A stretch of DNA of 43,412 nt from a virus: the IMG/VR virus record IMGVR_UViG_3300033144_001559, positions 1 to 43,412 of that record, one strand, 5' to 3'. Positions within the stretch are counted from its first letter, which is position 1; each line of letters begins with the position of its first letter. This document shows, piece by piece, positions 1 to 7,215 of this stretch. A program made the translations under genes and the position numbers. Below the pieces are notes generated by a model, which had not been told where the DNA came from, searched no databases, and saw only the letters and a list, made by a program, of their open reading frames with translations.

Positions 1-1
1 T

Positions 2-154
2 AGGACTGATGACAGTGCGACTATGGCTCGCTTTGAGTACATGGCAGGCGAGAAACTCGGCAAGATCGAGATCAAGAAGCACAAGGTCGTCCGGCACCGG
101 ATCGATAAGCAGGATGGTAATTTCAGATTTCATAAACATGACGTAAAATATTAG
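2..154 (+). CDS. C-terminal fragment of an unknown protein (cut by window start)
   Basis: An open frame enters from the left edge and ends at TAG 152-154, giving 50 residues that begin RTDDSATMARFEYMAG and end HKHDVKY. The fragment is basic, rich in Lys, His and Arg. It sits directly before the small membrane genes and the recombination block and shares their strand, so it is probably the last part of an early gene. I do not recognise the family from this tail. Confidence 0.55.
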   Translation, partial: RTDDSATMARFEYMAGEKLGKIEIKKHKVVRHRIDKQDGNFRFHKHDVKY

Positions 155-157
155 ATT

Positions 158-352
158 ATGAGCGACGCGGTAATGATGGGAATAATGGTCGGTGCGATCC
201 TTGGAGGATTAACCCTTTTATTTTGGGGTATTAATGCCCTTATCAAACTGATAACAGGGAAGGATTACAAGCTCCATATATGGGCGGCAACCCTTTTAAG
301 TTCAGACAAGTCAGCATACGAAGAAGCAGTCAAACCTAAAACTGAGAAATAA
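158..352 (+). CDS. Small membrane protein, one or two helices
   Basis: A 64-residue protein whose first 35 residues are strongly hydrophobic (MMGIMVGAILGGLTLLFWGI then NALIKLI), followed by a charged C-terminal tail ending KPKTEK. This looks like one membrane-spanning helix, perhaps with a second short amphipathic one. Its stop codon overlaps the start of the next gene (TAATG), so the two are probably translated together. No family is recognised. A role in the host inner membrane, such as superinfection interference, is only a guess. Confidence 0.6.
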   Translation: MSDAVMMGIMVGAILGGLTLLFWGINALIKLITGKDYKLHIWAATLLSSDKSAYEEAVKPKTEK

Positions 353-570
353 TGGAAAAAGTTATTGGAGCAATCATAGGGTTTGCCCTATTAGTGGCAG
401 TCGTATCGGTCATTATGGCATTCCCCGTCATGTGGTGCTGGAACTGGGTAATGCCTGACATATTCGGTCTGGCTGAATCAAGTCCAGTTCATCGAGTAAT
501 AAGAGTGATTAAATTTGGAATTCTCGGATATTATACATATCTTTGCAGTCCGATTTTTAACTTAAATTAA
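352..570 (+). CDS. Small membrane protein with a WNWVMPDIFGL motif
   Basis: A 72-residue protein with an N-terminal helix (residues about 4-27), then the motif WNWVMPDIFGL, then a second less hydrophobic stretch. Short membrane proteins with a similar W-N-W-x-M-P-x-x-F-G-L motif occur in many unrelated phages and have no known function. It overlaps the preceding gene by one base. Its last 60 bases also carry a good promoter (514-545) for the recombination genes that follow. Confidence 0.65.
   Translation: MEKVIGAIIGFALLVAVVSVIMAFPVMWCWNWVMPDIFGLAESSPVHRVIRVIKFGILGYYTYLCSPIFNLN
514..545 (+). promoter_or_regulatory. Bacteroidota-type promoter inside the end of a membrane gene
   Basis: TTTG (514-517), exactly 20 bases, then TATCTTTG (538-545). 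This fits the known Bacteroidota pattern of TTTG near -33 and TAnnTTTG near -7. Transcription should start near 552, giving a leader of about 30 bases before the gene at 583. The site lies wholly within the coding sequence of the gene ending at 570. Confidence 0.75.
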
Positions 571-582
571 ATTCAAAAAGTA

Positions 583-1233
583 ATGGCAGAAACAAAGAAG
601 AGTAAAAGTAATCTAACCTTTTGGGACTCAGTGGCTACCACCGCTGTATCGTCCACAAAGGAAGTCAGTCACGGCAAGCGGAAGTTCACCGCCATAGACG
701 CCTACTCTCAGATCAAGACAGCTACCGACAAGTTCGGTATGTTTGGTACTGGTTGGGGTGTACGTAGGCCTGTTTTCAGCTACATCTTGGATCAACTAAT
801 CGTGTATAAGGCTGTCCTGTTCTATGTGAACGAGGATGGTAGGGAGGGTTTGGTTCCTATCGAGGCTTCCGCAAAGCTGTACATGGGTAAGGACTTCAAA
901 ACCGGAGAGCCTAAGCTGGATGATGACTGTGTGAAAAAGGTCGTTACCGACGCCCTGACTAAGGGACTGAGTAAGTTAGGATTCAATGCCGATGTATTCC
1001 TCGGTAAGTTCGACGACAACAAGTACGTCCAAGAGCTGAAGGAGAAGCAGGCTGGTGAAACCTCGGCAGACCTGAAGGGTGAGCTGATTGCTGAGCTTGG
1101 TATCACTACCGACCTTGGAAGAGTGAAGACTATTTGGGCTGGTAACCCCGGCCTGAAGACTGACGAAGAGTTCAAGGAGGCTGTGAAGGTAGCCAACAAC
1201 CGCTTAGCACCTAAGCCAGCGCCAAGTGAGTAA
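583..1233 (+). CDS. Rad52-like single-strand annealing protein
   Basis: A 216-residue protein. The stretch VVTDALTKGLSKLGFNADVF (about residues 125-145) matches the TDALKKALSxLGxxADVYLG signature of phage annealing proteins related to Rad52/Sak. Such proteins bind single-stranded DNA and anneal complementary strands during recombination-dependent replication. The gene is followed, with an 8-base overlap, by a PD-(D/E)XK nuclease, which gives the exonuclease/annealase pair typical of phage recombination modules (lambda Exo/Beta, RecE/RecT). A promoter lies just upstream. Assignment to a particular annealase subfamily is not certain. Confidence 0.72.
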   Translation: MAETKKSKSNLTFWDSVATTAVSSTKEVSHGKRKFTAIDAYSQIKTATDKFGMFGTGWGVRRPVFSYILDQLIVYKAVLFYVNEDGREGLVPIEASAKLYMGKDFKTGEPKLDDDCVKKVVTDALTKGLSKLGFNADVFLGKFDDNKYVQELKEKQAGETSADLKGELIAELGITTDLGRVKTIWAGNPGLKTDEEFKEAVKVANNRLAPKPAPSE

Positions 1234-2101
1234 GCCATCCGAAATAGATCAAATACTGGGAGTAGAGGGTGATATTATCCCTCTCTCTCAGTCTTTTGTG
1301 AAGAGGTACTGGAGCTACAAGCTCGAAGAGTACTGCGGTAAGAAGCTTCAATTGGTAGACCTTGAGAAGAAATTCAAAGAAGAAGATAAGGAGATTTGGA
1401 AGCTGGGTCACTGGTTTGAGTATTGTTGCACTAAACAGGTGAATAGGGATGGCTCTATTCCTGAGAGGCCCGTTACATCGACAGGGAAGCCAACTGCAAA
1501 AACCAAGTACGTTGAAGAGCAGGCCGAGCGGTTCAAACTGCTCGTGAAGAAGAATAAAATTGACATTCAGGAAACCGGAGAAGTACTGATCCACATCGAC
1601 AAAGACTTAGGGTTCAGACTTAAAGGTATACTGGATGTTCGCGCTATAATTGAGGGGCATATGGCTGTGCTCGATATCAAGTCCTCCGGACTTCTCGGAG
1701 ATGAATGGAAACCGTATGGGTGGCACCCCGGAACCTTCAATCAGCGTGACCAGCTAACCATTCAGGTGGTGGCATATAAGTACCTCGCATGGAAGCAGAT
1801 GGGTATACGTGATATACCGTTCTACTATGCAATTCACTCTACAACCAACGGCATCGACTCTGCCTACTGGAAAGTCAAATTGAAAGACTTCGACGTAGCT
1901 ATGAGTCACCTCGAAGATACCTTAGCTACTGTAGCTGATGGCATTAGAGATGATAAGATGCTCGGTTTTACTCCTTACCCGACGGTAAAGGAGTGTGAAC
2001 AATGCCCAGTGGAGGGGTGTGCTCACAGGATATTAACTCCAGATTTAGTAACTGTCGAGATAGATGGTATTTATCACAACGATGCAGATTTTGCCTTATG
2101 A
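1226..2101 (+). CDS. PD-(D/E)XK exonuclease, RecB/Cas4-like, recombination partner
   Basis: A 291-residue protein starting at GTG 1226, overlapping the annealase by 8 bases. The catalytic core is readable: GILDVRAI (motif D), then AVLDIKSSG (D-x-K), then QRDQLTIQVVAYKYL, the Gln/Tyr motif of RecB-family nucleases. A Cys pair near the C-terminus (CEQCPVEGC) could hold a metal or Fe-S cluster as in Cas4/AddB-like proteins, although a fourth Cys upstream is not obvious. It probably resects double-strand ends to supply the single strands used by the upstream annealing protein. Confidence 0.8.
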   Translation: MSKPSEIDQILGVEGDIIPLSQSFVKRYWSYKLEEYCGKKLQLVDLEKKFKEEDKEIWKLGHWFEYCCTKQVNRDGSIPERPVTSTGKPTAKTKYVEEQAERFKLLVKKNKIDIQETGEVLIHIDKDLGFRLKGILDVRAIIEGHMAVLDIKSSGLLGDEWKPYGWHPGTFNQRDQLTIQVVAYKYLAWKQMGIRDIPFYYAIHSTTNGIDSAYWKVKLKDFDVAMSHLEDTLATVADGIRDDKMLGFTPYPTVKECEQCPVEGCAHRILTPDLVTVEIDGIYHNDADFAL

Positions 2102-2412
2102 TGAAGCTAGGATTTTTCAGACACAATGCCGATAAGGTCAGGAAGCCACGAAAATTGACGCAAATGGACTTCTTTATTGTACTATATGTGAGCGAACAAG
2201 ATTACGCTACTAAGTACATGATTAGGAAGTACGTCACCAATTCAAATGGAACAGTGACAGAATCTCTTACATACCTCGTGAAGCAGGGCATGCTGAAGGT
2301 AGCTCGTGAAGCTAAGACGGCAAGAGGAATGTCAAGGCACTACGCCGTTGGGATAAAAGGACGACATATGGTAAGTGATTTTTATACACTCATGGAACGT
2401 CCTGTTAATTAA
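2098..2412 (+). CDS. Winged-helix DNA-binding protein, MarR-like
   Basis: I place the start at ATG 2098, where it overlaps the nuclease stop in an ATGA arrangement. A longer open frame reaching back to 2002 would lie inside the nuclease gene and is not credible. The 104-residue product has the order helix, helix-turn-helix (KYMIRKYVTNSNGTVTESLT), then YLVKQGMLKVAREAKTARG, which resembles a MarR-type recognition helix and wing. It may regulate early genes or act as a small accessory factor for replication. The target is unknown. Confidence 0.68.
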   Translation: MMKLGFFRHNADKVRKPRKLTQMDFFIVLYVSEQDYATKYMIRKYVTNSNGTVTESLTYLVKQGMLKVAREAKTARGMSRHYAVGIKGRHMVSDFYTLMERPVN

Positions 2413-2441
2413 TTATTTACACTTATAAAAAAGTCACACTT

Positions 2442-2861
2442 ATGGCAACAGGAAGTATCGCCCTTACGGGTACAGTAGTAGAAGTTCAAGATGAAGTGAA
2501 AGTTTCTGAGAGCTTCAAGAAGCGGATAATCAAGGTTGATATTGACGAAGACACTGAATACTCGCAAAGGGTTGTAATTGAGTTCGTTAATGACAAGACC
2601 TCTCTCTTGAGTAAGTATAGCGCTGGTGATAAAGTCACCGTCGATATCAATATCAGGGGTAAGGACTTCACTAAGGACGGTAAGACCAGCAACTTTACGA
2701 AGTTGAATGGTTGGAGAATCAAGGGATTCGCAGCTGGTGGTCAAGACGGTGGTCAAGATAGTGGTCAGGGTACCACTGATGACATGCCCGGAGGTAATAT
2801 ACCAGCAACCCCAGCACCCGATGCTGGTGGAGATAAAGGGCCGGATGACCTGCCGTTCTAG
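2442..2861 (+). CDS. ssb: Single-stranded DNA-binding protein, DUF3127-like
   Basis: A 139-residue protein with an OB-type core: LTGTVVEVQDE, then the KRIIKVDI strand, YSQRVVIEFVNDK, AGDKVTVDINIRGKD, and LNGWRIKGF. This order matches the DUF3127 family of Bacteroidota SSB-like proteins. The core is followed by a flexible Gly/Gln/Asp/Pro-rich linker and an acidic tip, DDLPF, the hallmark C-terminus by which SSBs recruit partner proteins. The position between the recombination and replication genes fits this role. Confidence 0.8.
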   Translation: MATGSIALTGTVVEVQDEVKVSESFKKRIIKVDIDEDTEYSQRVVIEFVNDKTSLLSKYSAGDKVTVDINIRGKDFTKDGKTSNFTKLNGWRIKGFAAGGQDGGQDSGQGTTDDMPGGNIPATPAPDAGGDKGPDDLPF

Positions 2862-2872
2862 TAACTAATGAC

Positions 2873-2981
2873 AGTGTGGCGCGGAAAACCTCCCTGTATA
2901 GCAGCAGGACGTGCGATATAAGCCTCTACACATAGTAGTAGCTGTCGGGGATACCAAGGCGGCAGTCGACCGCGCTTCACT
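2873..2981 (+). ncRNA. Candidate structured RNA, GC-rich, closed by a 12-bp stem
   Basis: The 146 bases between the SSB gene and the replisome organiser are much richer in G and C than their flanks. Bases 2873-2884 (AGTGTGGCGCGG) pair with 2970-2981 (CCGCGCTTCACT) with only one T-T mismatch and one G-T pair. Inside this closing stem are hairpins CCTG/CAGG (2893-2896 with 2905-2908), CTAC/GTAG (2926-2929 with 2935-2938, extended by AGC/GCT at 2921-2923 with 2941-2943), and an alternative CTGTC/GGCAG (2942-2946 with 2961-2965). I cannot match it to a known RNA class. It could be a small RNA, a leader element for the gene at 3008, or an origin-type DNA structure. Confidence 0.5.
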
Positions 2982-3007
2982 TTTAGTAATTAAATAACGT
3001 AATCGCA

Positions 3008-3766
3008 ATGGAAGCAAAATGGTTCAAACACAAGGTAGGCATGGCAACAGACGATAAATTCCGGAAGATACACATGAAGCATAGTGGTGACTTCTTTCCT
3101 TTCTATTGGATGTGGAACGTCATGCTGGAATCAGCTGCTAAGGATGGCGGTTGGTTCAGACAGGGTACAAATAAACCTCACGACGAAGACTCGTTATTCA
3201 TAGCATTCGAACTTGCATGCAGAAGCTTCGGGTACGAGATTGTGGATCGGTTCTTCTTCGCATTCGTTAGGGAGGGATTGATCATTGAGGATAAAGGATT
3301 CTACCACATTAAGAACTGGGAGAAGTATCAGCATGCATCACTCTCTACAGCAAGGGTACATGAACACAGGGAAAATAAGCAATTGGAAAAGGATGTAGAT
3401 TCAGTCATTCTTGCTCTAAATGAGATCACTGGTAAGAAGTTCCGAGTAAAGACAGATACGTACAGGCGTCTGATTAGAGGCCGATTCGCAGACGGTTACT
3501 CAAAGGAGAATATGCTCGCTGTGATCAGACAAAAGTTCAACACTTGGCACAACGATCCGAAGATGAAGAAGTTCATCACACCGGAAACGTTATTCAGACC
3601 CGGAAATTTTGACAGATACCTGAATGAGATACCAGAAGAACACGCGGAAGCGATGGGCACTGGCAAGCTGCTTGAGGTTGAGAATATATACGGGCACAAG
3701 AGTCATATAACTCAGGCTCAGTTTGATGCGGCAGAAAGTGATTTTTATCACATTGTAAAAAAGTAA
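3008..3766 (+). CDS. Replisome organiser / helicase loader (DUF4373 plus phage C-terminal domain)
   Basis: A 252-residue protein in two parts. Residues 1-110 resemble the Lin1244/Lin1753-like N-terminal domain (DUF4373) of phage replication proteins, a winged-helix module starting WFKHKVGMATDDKF. Residues about 130-205 match the conserved phage C-terminal domain TIGR02220 (ALNEITGKKF, YRRLIRGRFADGYSKENM, FITPETLFRPGNFDRYLNE). Proteins of this type bind the phage origin and load the replicative helicase. The helicase-primase gene follows 6 bases downstream, which supports the call. The structured element just upstream could be part of the origin. Confidence 0.8.
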   Translation: MEAKWFKHKVGMATDDKFRKIHMKHSGDFFPFYWMWNVMLESAAKDGGWFRQGTNKPHDEDSLFIAFELACRSFGYEIVDRFFFAFVREGLIIEDKGFYHIKNWEKYQHASLSTARVHEHRENKQLEKDVDSVILALNEITGKKFRVKTDTYRRLIRGRFADGYSKENMLAVIRQKFNTWHNDPKMKKFITPETLFRPGNFDRYLNEIPEEHAEAMGTGKLLEVENIYGHKSHITQAQFDAAESDFYHIVKK

Positions 3767-3772
3767 AATTGT

Positions 3773-5614
3773 ATGCACCAAAGTAAGGATGGTACGTTCG
3801 TCGCAGCGACGTTCGACGAGATGGGAATTCAAGTTCCCTATGGTAAGTCGGGGCAATTCAAGATCAAATGCCCCATGTGTAAGGATAACAGATCGAAGGC
3901 TGGCAATCAGTCTGACACTCCGTTATCTGTTGACACAAATGAGCAGATAGCGAACTGCCACAACTGCGGAGCTAAATTCGTTGTTGATAAAGGCGGCTAT
4001 CTGGAAGCCTCTAATCAGAAGCAATACAAGAAGCCTAAGCCACAAGAAACCTACGATAAGGTATCTGAGAAGGCTACAGCTTGGTTTGCTTCCCGATCTA
4101 TTACCCCCGAAACATTACGAAAGGCGAAAGTGACTGACGGGATGGTGTTTATGCCTCAAGTAAATAAGGAGGTTAATGCCATTCAATTCAATTACTTTGA
4201 CCGATTACAGCTGGAGAACGTGAAGTACCGTGATGGTGCTAAGAATTTCCGGATGTTTGGAGGGGCTAAACTGATCTTCTATAACCTCAATGCGCTGTAC
4301 GAGACTGAAGGTGATATTATCATCACTGAGGGAGAGATAGACGCGCTCAGTTACATCGAGTGTGACCGTAGTAACGTGATCTCTGTACCGAACGGAGCAT
4401 CCAAAGGATCGATGAAGCTCGAATACCTTGACAATCACTACCACCTGTTCGATAGCAAGTGGAGAGCGGAGCATAAGCTCAAGCCTTTGAACCGGATCAT
4501 CCTTGCTATGGATGATGACGAGCCGGGAAGGATGCTTAGAACCGAATTTGTGAGGCGCTTAGGTGCTCACCGATGCTGGTTTATGGACTTCAACGGCTGT
4601 AACGACCCGAATGAGCTGCTTATGAAGGATGGAGTTGTTGCGTTATCTGCAACAGCTGACAAAGCTAAGCCTGCTCCACTCACTGACGTAGTGACAGTGG
4701 ACGATATGCGGGATCAGCTCGCTAAGCTTCAGAAGGATGGACTTCAGCCCGGAGATCAGATTGGAACTTCGGAGTTTCAGCGGTTCTATAGCTTCGAGAA
4801 GCCAAGGATGACCATCATCACTGGTGTATCGACGCATGGAAAGTCTGAATTTCTGGACGATATCATTGCAAGGCTGGCTGTCAATAAGGATTGGAGCTTC
4901 GCCGTCTTTTCCCCGGAGAACTTCCCGATTGAGTATCACATCAGTAAACTGGCGAGTAAGATCATCGGTAAGGAGTTTAATGCATGCACTGCGGGTGAAT
5001 TAGAACAAGTGTATGATTTCATTGGCAAGCATTTCTACTGGATATATCCGGAAGACAACAACTACAAGCTGGATAATATCCTGCGTATCACCGACATGCT
5101 GGTGTCTCGCTACGGGATCAACGGCTTAATCATCGACCCTTGGACTGAGATTGATAAGGGCGGTCAGCATACCACTGATAACATCAATGAGTTCCTGACT
5201 GATCTGAACCAATTCAAAAGGGATCGTAACTGCCACATCTTCCTTGTGGCTCACCCTACTAAGATGCCGAAGAATGAGGACGGTACCGTAATGGTACCAG
5301 ACCTGATGAACATCTCAGGTAGCGCCAACTTCTTCAATAAGACTGATGGTGGGATTACCGTGTATAGAAACATGAGTAACAACAGCGTGAGAATTTACAT
5401 CAACAAGGTCAAGTTCAAACACTTAGGTAAGCTTGGCTATGTGGAGATGGATTACAACGTCCTGAGTGGTAGGTACGAGGATGCCAACGACGATTGGGAT
5501 GACAGTAATTGGTTGACAGCTGAGCAGCAGGATATGTTTGATCAGGCCGTCGACAACAAGGATATTGGAGTGAATAACGAGTTCGATTCTAAAGGACTTG
5601 ATGTACCATTTTAA
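3773..5614 (+). CDS. Bifunctional primase-helicase, T7 gp4-like
   Basis: A 613-residue protein with all parts of a T7 gp4-type enzyme. Zinc ribbon: C33, C36, C62, C65 (CPMC and CHNC). TOPRIM primase core around residue 185 (IITEGEIDALS), with a second acidic motif MDDDEPG. RecA/DnaB-like helicase domain: Walker A near residue 350 (GVSTHGKSEF), Walker B near 450 (GLIIDPW), and the downstream motif FLVAHPTK. It unwinds the fork and lays primers for the lagging strand. The C-terminus ends GLDVPF, similar to the SSB tip, which suggests a shared docking partner. Confidence 0.9.
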   Translation: MHQSKDGTFVAATFDEMGIQVPYGKSGQFKIKCPMCKDNRSKAGNQSDTPLSVDTNEQIANCHNCGAKFVVDKGGYLEASNQKQYKKPKPQETYDKVSEKATAWFASRSITPETLRKAKVTDGMVFMPQVNKEVNAIQFNYFDRLQLENVKYRDGAKNFRMFGGAKLIFYNLNALYETEGDIIITEGEIDALSYIECDRSNVISVPNGASKGSMKLEYLDNHYHLFDSKWRAEHKLKPLNRIILAMDDDEPGRMLRTEFVRRLGAHRCWFMDFNGCNDPNELLMKDGVVALSATADKAKPAPLTDVVTVDDMRDQLAKLQKDGLQPGDQIGTSEFQRFYSFEKPRMTIITGVSTHGKSEFLDDIIARLAVNKDWSFAVFSPENFPIEYHISKLASKIIGKEFNACTAGELEQVYDFIGKHFYWIYPEDNNYKLDNILRITDMLVSRYGINGLIIDPWTEIDKGGQHTTDNINEFLTDLNQFKRDRNCHIFLVAHPTKMPKNEDGTVMVPDLMNISGSANFFNKTDGGITVYRNMSNNSVRIYINKVKFKHLGKLGYVEMDYNVLSGRYEDANDDWDDSNWLTAEQQDMFDQAVDNKDIGVNNEFDSKGLDVPF

Positions 5615-5624
5615 ACGCAAGGAT

Positions 5625-5873
5625 ATGAGTAAAAAGATGGATTTCAGGTACTCAATAAGAACAAAAGAAGGAAAGCTGCTTGCTCAGAGGATAGTCACGT
5701 TTGGCTCTGATGACATGCCATTTCCTGACGATTGGGTTTCTGATGGTCGTGCGCAGATGGCGCTACACGACTACAAGCAGAAGATGTTTCACGATATTTT
5801 TGATATCACCGTAGAACAATCAAGTAAGTTAACCAAGGAGGCTATGAGTCTCCCAAAAGAAGTAAAGACATGA
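5625..5873 (+). CDS. Hypothetical protein
   Basis: An 82-residue protein if started at ATG 5625. The frame also has an ATG at 5601, but that start would overlap the end of the primase-helicase. It begins MSKKMDFRYSIRTKEG, contains a central acidic loop (SDDMPFPDDWVSDG), and ends in a charged helix. No family is recognised. Its stop overlaps the start of the Rha-like gene by 4 bases, so it belongs to the same operon. Confidence 0.55.
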   Translation: MSKKMDFRYSIRTKEGKLLAQRIVTFGSDDMPFPDDWVSDGRAQMALHDYKQKMFHDIFDITVEQSSKLTKEAMSLPKEVKT

Positions 5874-6673
5874 ATGAATTAGCAAAAGTAAATCAGACAA
5901 TGAGTAGTCGTGAGATTGCAGGACTATTAGGGAAGCAACATTTCCATGTGATGCGTGACATTAGGAGTATGGAGGCCGCTTATCTACAGGTATTTGGAGA
6001 CGAATCCAGATCAGGATCGGTTAAATCCGAGCCTTATCATCGCGGAGATAGGACTCAATACAAATACATCAGACCAGAGGATCAGGACATATTCTTAGGT
6101 CTTACGAATAGTGTAGACCCGAATGCATTTAAACTCAATGAATATTTAGCCGGGAATGGAGAAAAAAGACCAGAGTATCTACTCACGAAATCTCAGACCT
6201 TATTCGTTGTTTCTGGCTATGACGCCGTAGTGAGAGCGAAGATTCAGCAGAGGTGGGAATATTTGGAAGCCACAAGGAGTACTGCTAAGGTTGCCCTACC
6301 AAGCCGAACTGAATTAGCCCTGCAAGTTTATGAGGCGCTGGAAGAATTGGATCAGGCGAATGAAACTATCGCGCTTCAAGCGCCAAAGGTTGAGTTTGTC
6401 GATGAGGTATTTGAGGCTCCGGATTTGTTTACTGTTGGCACAGTTGCTAAGATGATCGGCACTGGTCAAAATAGGCTATTCAAAGAGCTTAGAGCAAGAA
6501 TGGTGCTTAAGCCTAACAATGAGCCGTACCAAACGTTTGTTGAGCGTGGTTACTTTAAAACAAAAGGGACTAAGGTCGGCAGCCCCCGCTTCCCCAAGGT
6601 TGTGTCACAAACAATGGTGACCACGAGGGGTCTTGCTTGGATCAGGCTCAATATTGTTGTACCAAATCATTAA
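5870..6673 (+). CDS. Rha/KilA-C phage antirepressor
   Basis: A 267-residue two-domain regulator. Residues 1-140 resemble the Rha family: MSSREIAGLLGKQHFHVMRDIR is a helix-turn-helix start, and YLLTKSQTLFVVSGYDAVVRAKI with QQRWEYLE is its usual end. The C-terminal part from about residue 165 (ALQAPKVEFVDEVF, then TVGTVAKMIGTGQNRLFKELR and TMVTTRGLAWI) matches the KilA-C/ANT domain of antirepressors. In other phages such proteins oppose or replace a lysogenic repressor. No repressor or integrase is visible here, so the role may be general control of early genes. Confidence 0.8.
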   Translation: MNELAKVNQTMSSREIAGLLGKQHFHVMRDIRSMEAAYLQVFGDESRSGSVKSEPYHRGDRTQYKYIRPEDQDIFLGLTNSVDPNAFKLNEYLAGNGEKRPEYLLTKSQTLFVVSGYDAVVRAKIQQRWEYLEATRSTAKVALPSRTELALQVYEALEELDQANETIALQAPKVEFVDEVFEAPDLFTVGTVAKMIGTGQNRLFKELRARMVLKPNNEPYQTFVERGYFKTKGTKVGSPRFPKVVSQTMVTTRGLAWIRLNIVVPNH

Positions 6674-6675
6674 GG

Positions 6676-7215
6676 ATGGAACAGAAGAAGAAAAAGTGGC
6701 TCTGGAAACAGTTCGCTATTATTCAGTTGATTATTGCAGTCGCAGTGACCGCAATTGTATTGATAATGAATAGTGAGACTGTCCGGAAAGAGAACGAGGC
6801 TCTGGATTTACGCAGAGAGAAGTATGAACTTGAACTTCAGAGTGATAGCTTACAGCTTGAGCTTGATAAACTTCATACTTTATCATGGGAGAATGTCGTT
6901 TATTGGATTGATACACTGGGTATTGATCATCCTGAGATCGTGATGCAACAAGTCGCTCTGGAAACCGGAATGCTTTCAAGTACCATCTGCTCGGAGAATA
7001 ATAACCTGTTTGGAATGAAGGAGCCAAGAGTCCGTGAGACTACAGCCCTTGGAACTAAACGTGGTCATGCGTACTACGAGAATTATGTTGATTCAATAAA
7101 GGATTACAAACTATGGCAGGATAATATGTATAACGGGGGTGATTACTACGCCTTCCTGAACCGCGTTGGCTATGCTGAGGCGAGACATTACATCGCTGCC
7201 CTTAAAACTATCTAA
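6676..7215 (+). CDS. Membrane-anchored glucosaminidase (GH73-like) lysin
   Basis: I choose ATG 6676, three bases after the previous stop. A longer frame to 6637 lies inside the antirepressor gene. The 179-residue product starts with a basic patch (MEQKKKKWLWKQF), a membrane helix (residues about 13-35) and a charged coiled coil (about 38-70). A GH73-type domain follows: VALETGMLSS holds the likely catalytic Glu, then NNLFGMK and the YAEARHYIAAL end, as in FlgJ/AtlA-type glucosaminidases. It would cut the glycan strand of peptidoglycan from the outer face of the inner membrane, as signal-anchor endolysins do. Its place among replication genes is unusual, because a second lysin lies in the late arm. 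Confidence 0.78.
   Translation: MEQKKKKWLWKQFAIIQLIIAVAVTAIVLIMNSETVRKENEALDLRREKYELELQSDSLQLELDKLHTLSWENVVYWIDTLGIDHPEIVMQQVALETGMLSSTICSENNNLFGMKEPRVRETTALGTKRGHAYYENYVDSIKDYKLWQDNMYNGGDYYAFLNRVGYAEARHYIAALKTI

Noticed and set aside
822-1594. Two minus-strand open frames over the annealase and nuclease genes
   Set aside because: They lie antisense to well-supported genes and show no domain or start signal.
2002-2097. N-terminal extension of the winged-helix gene
   Set aside because: It lies wholly inside the nuclease gene in another frame and reads as Cys/Arg-rich nonsense; the ATGA overlap at 2098 is a natural start.
2869-2922. A 17-codon open frame (MTVWRGKPPCIAAGRAI) inside the structured element
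   Set aside because: It begins within the closing stem, is very short, has no leader signal, and the pairing pattern explains the sequence better.
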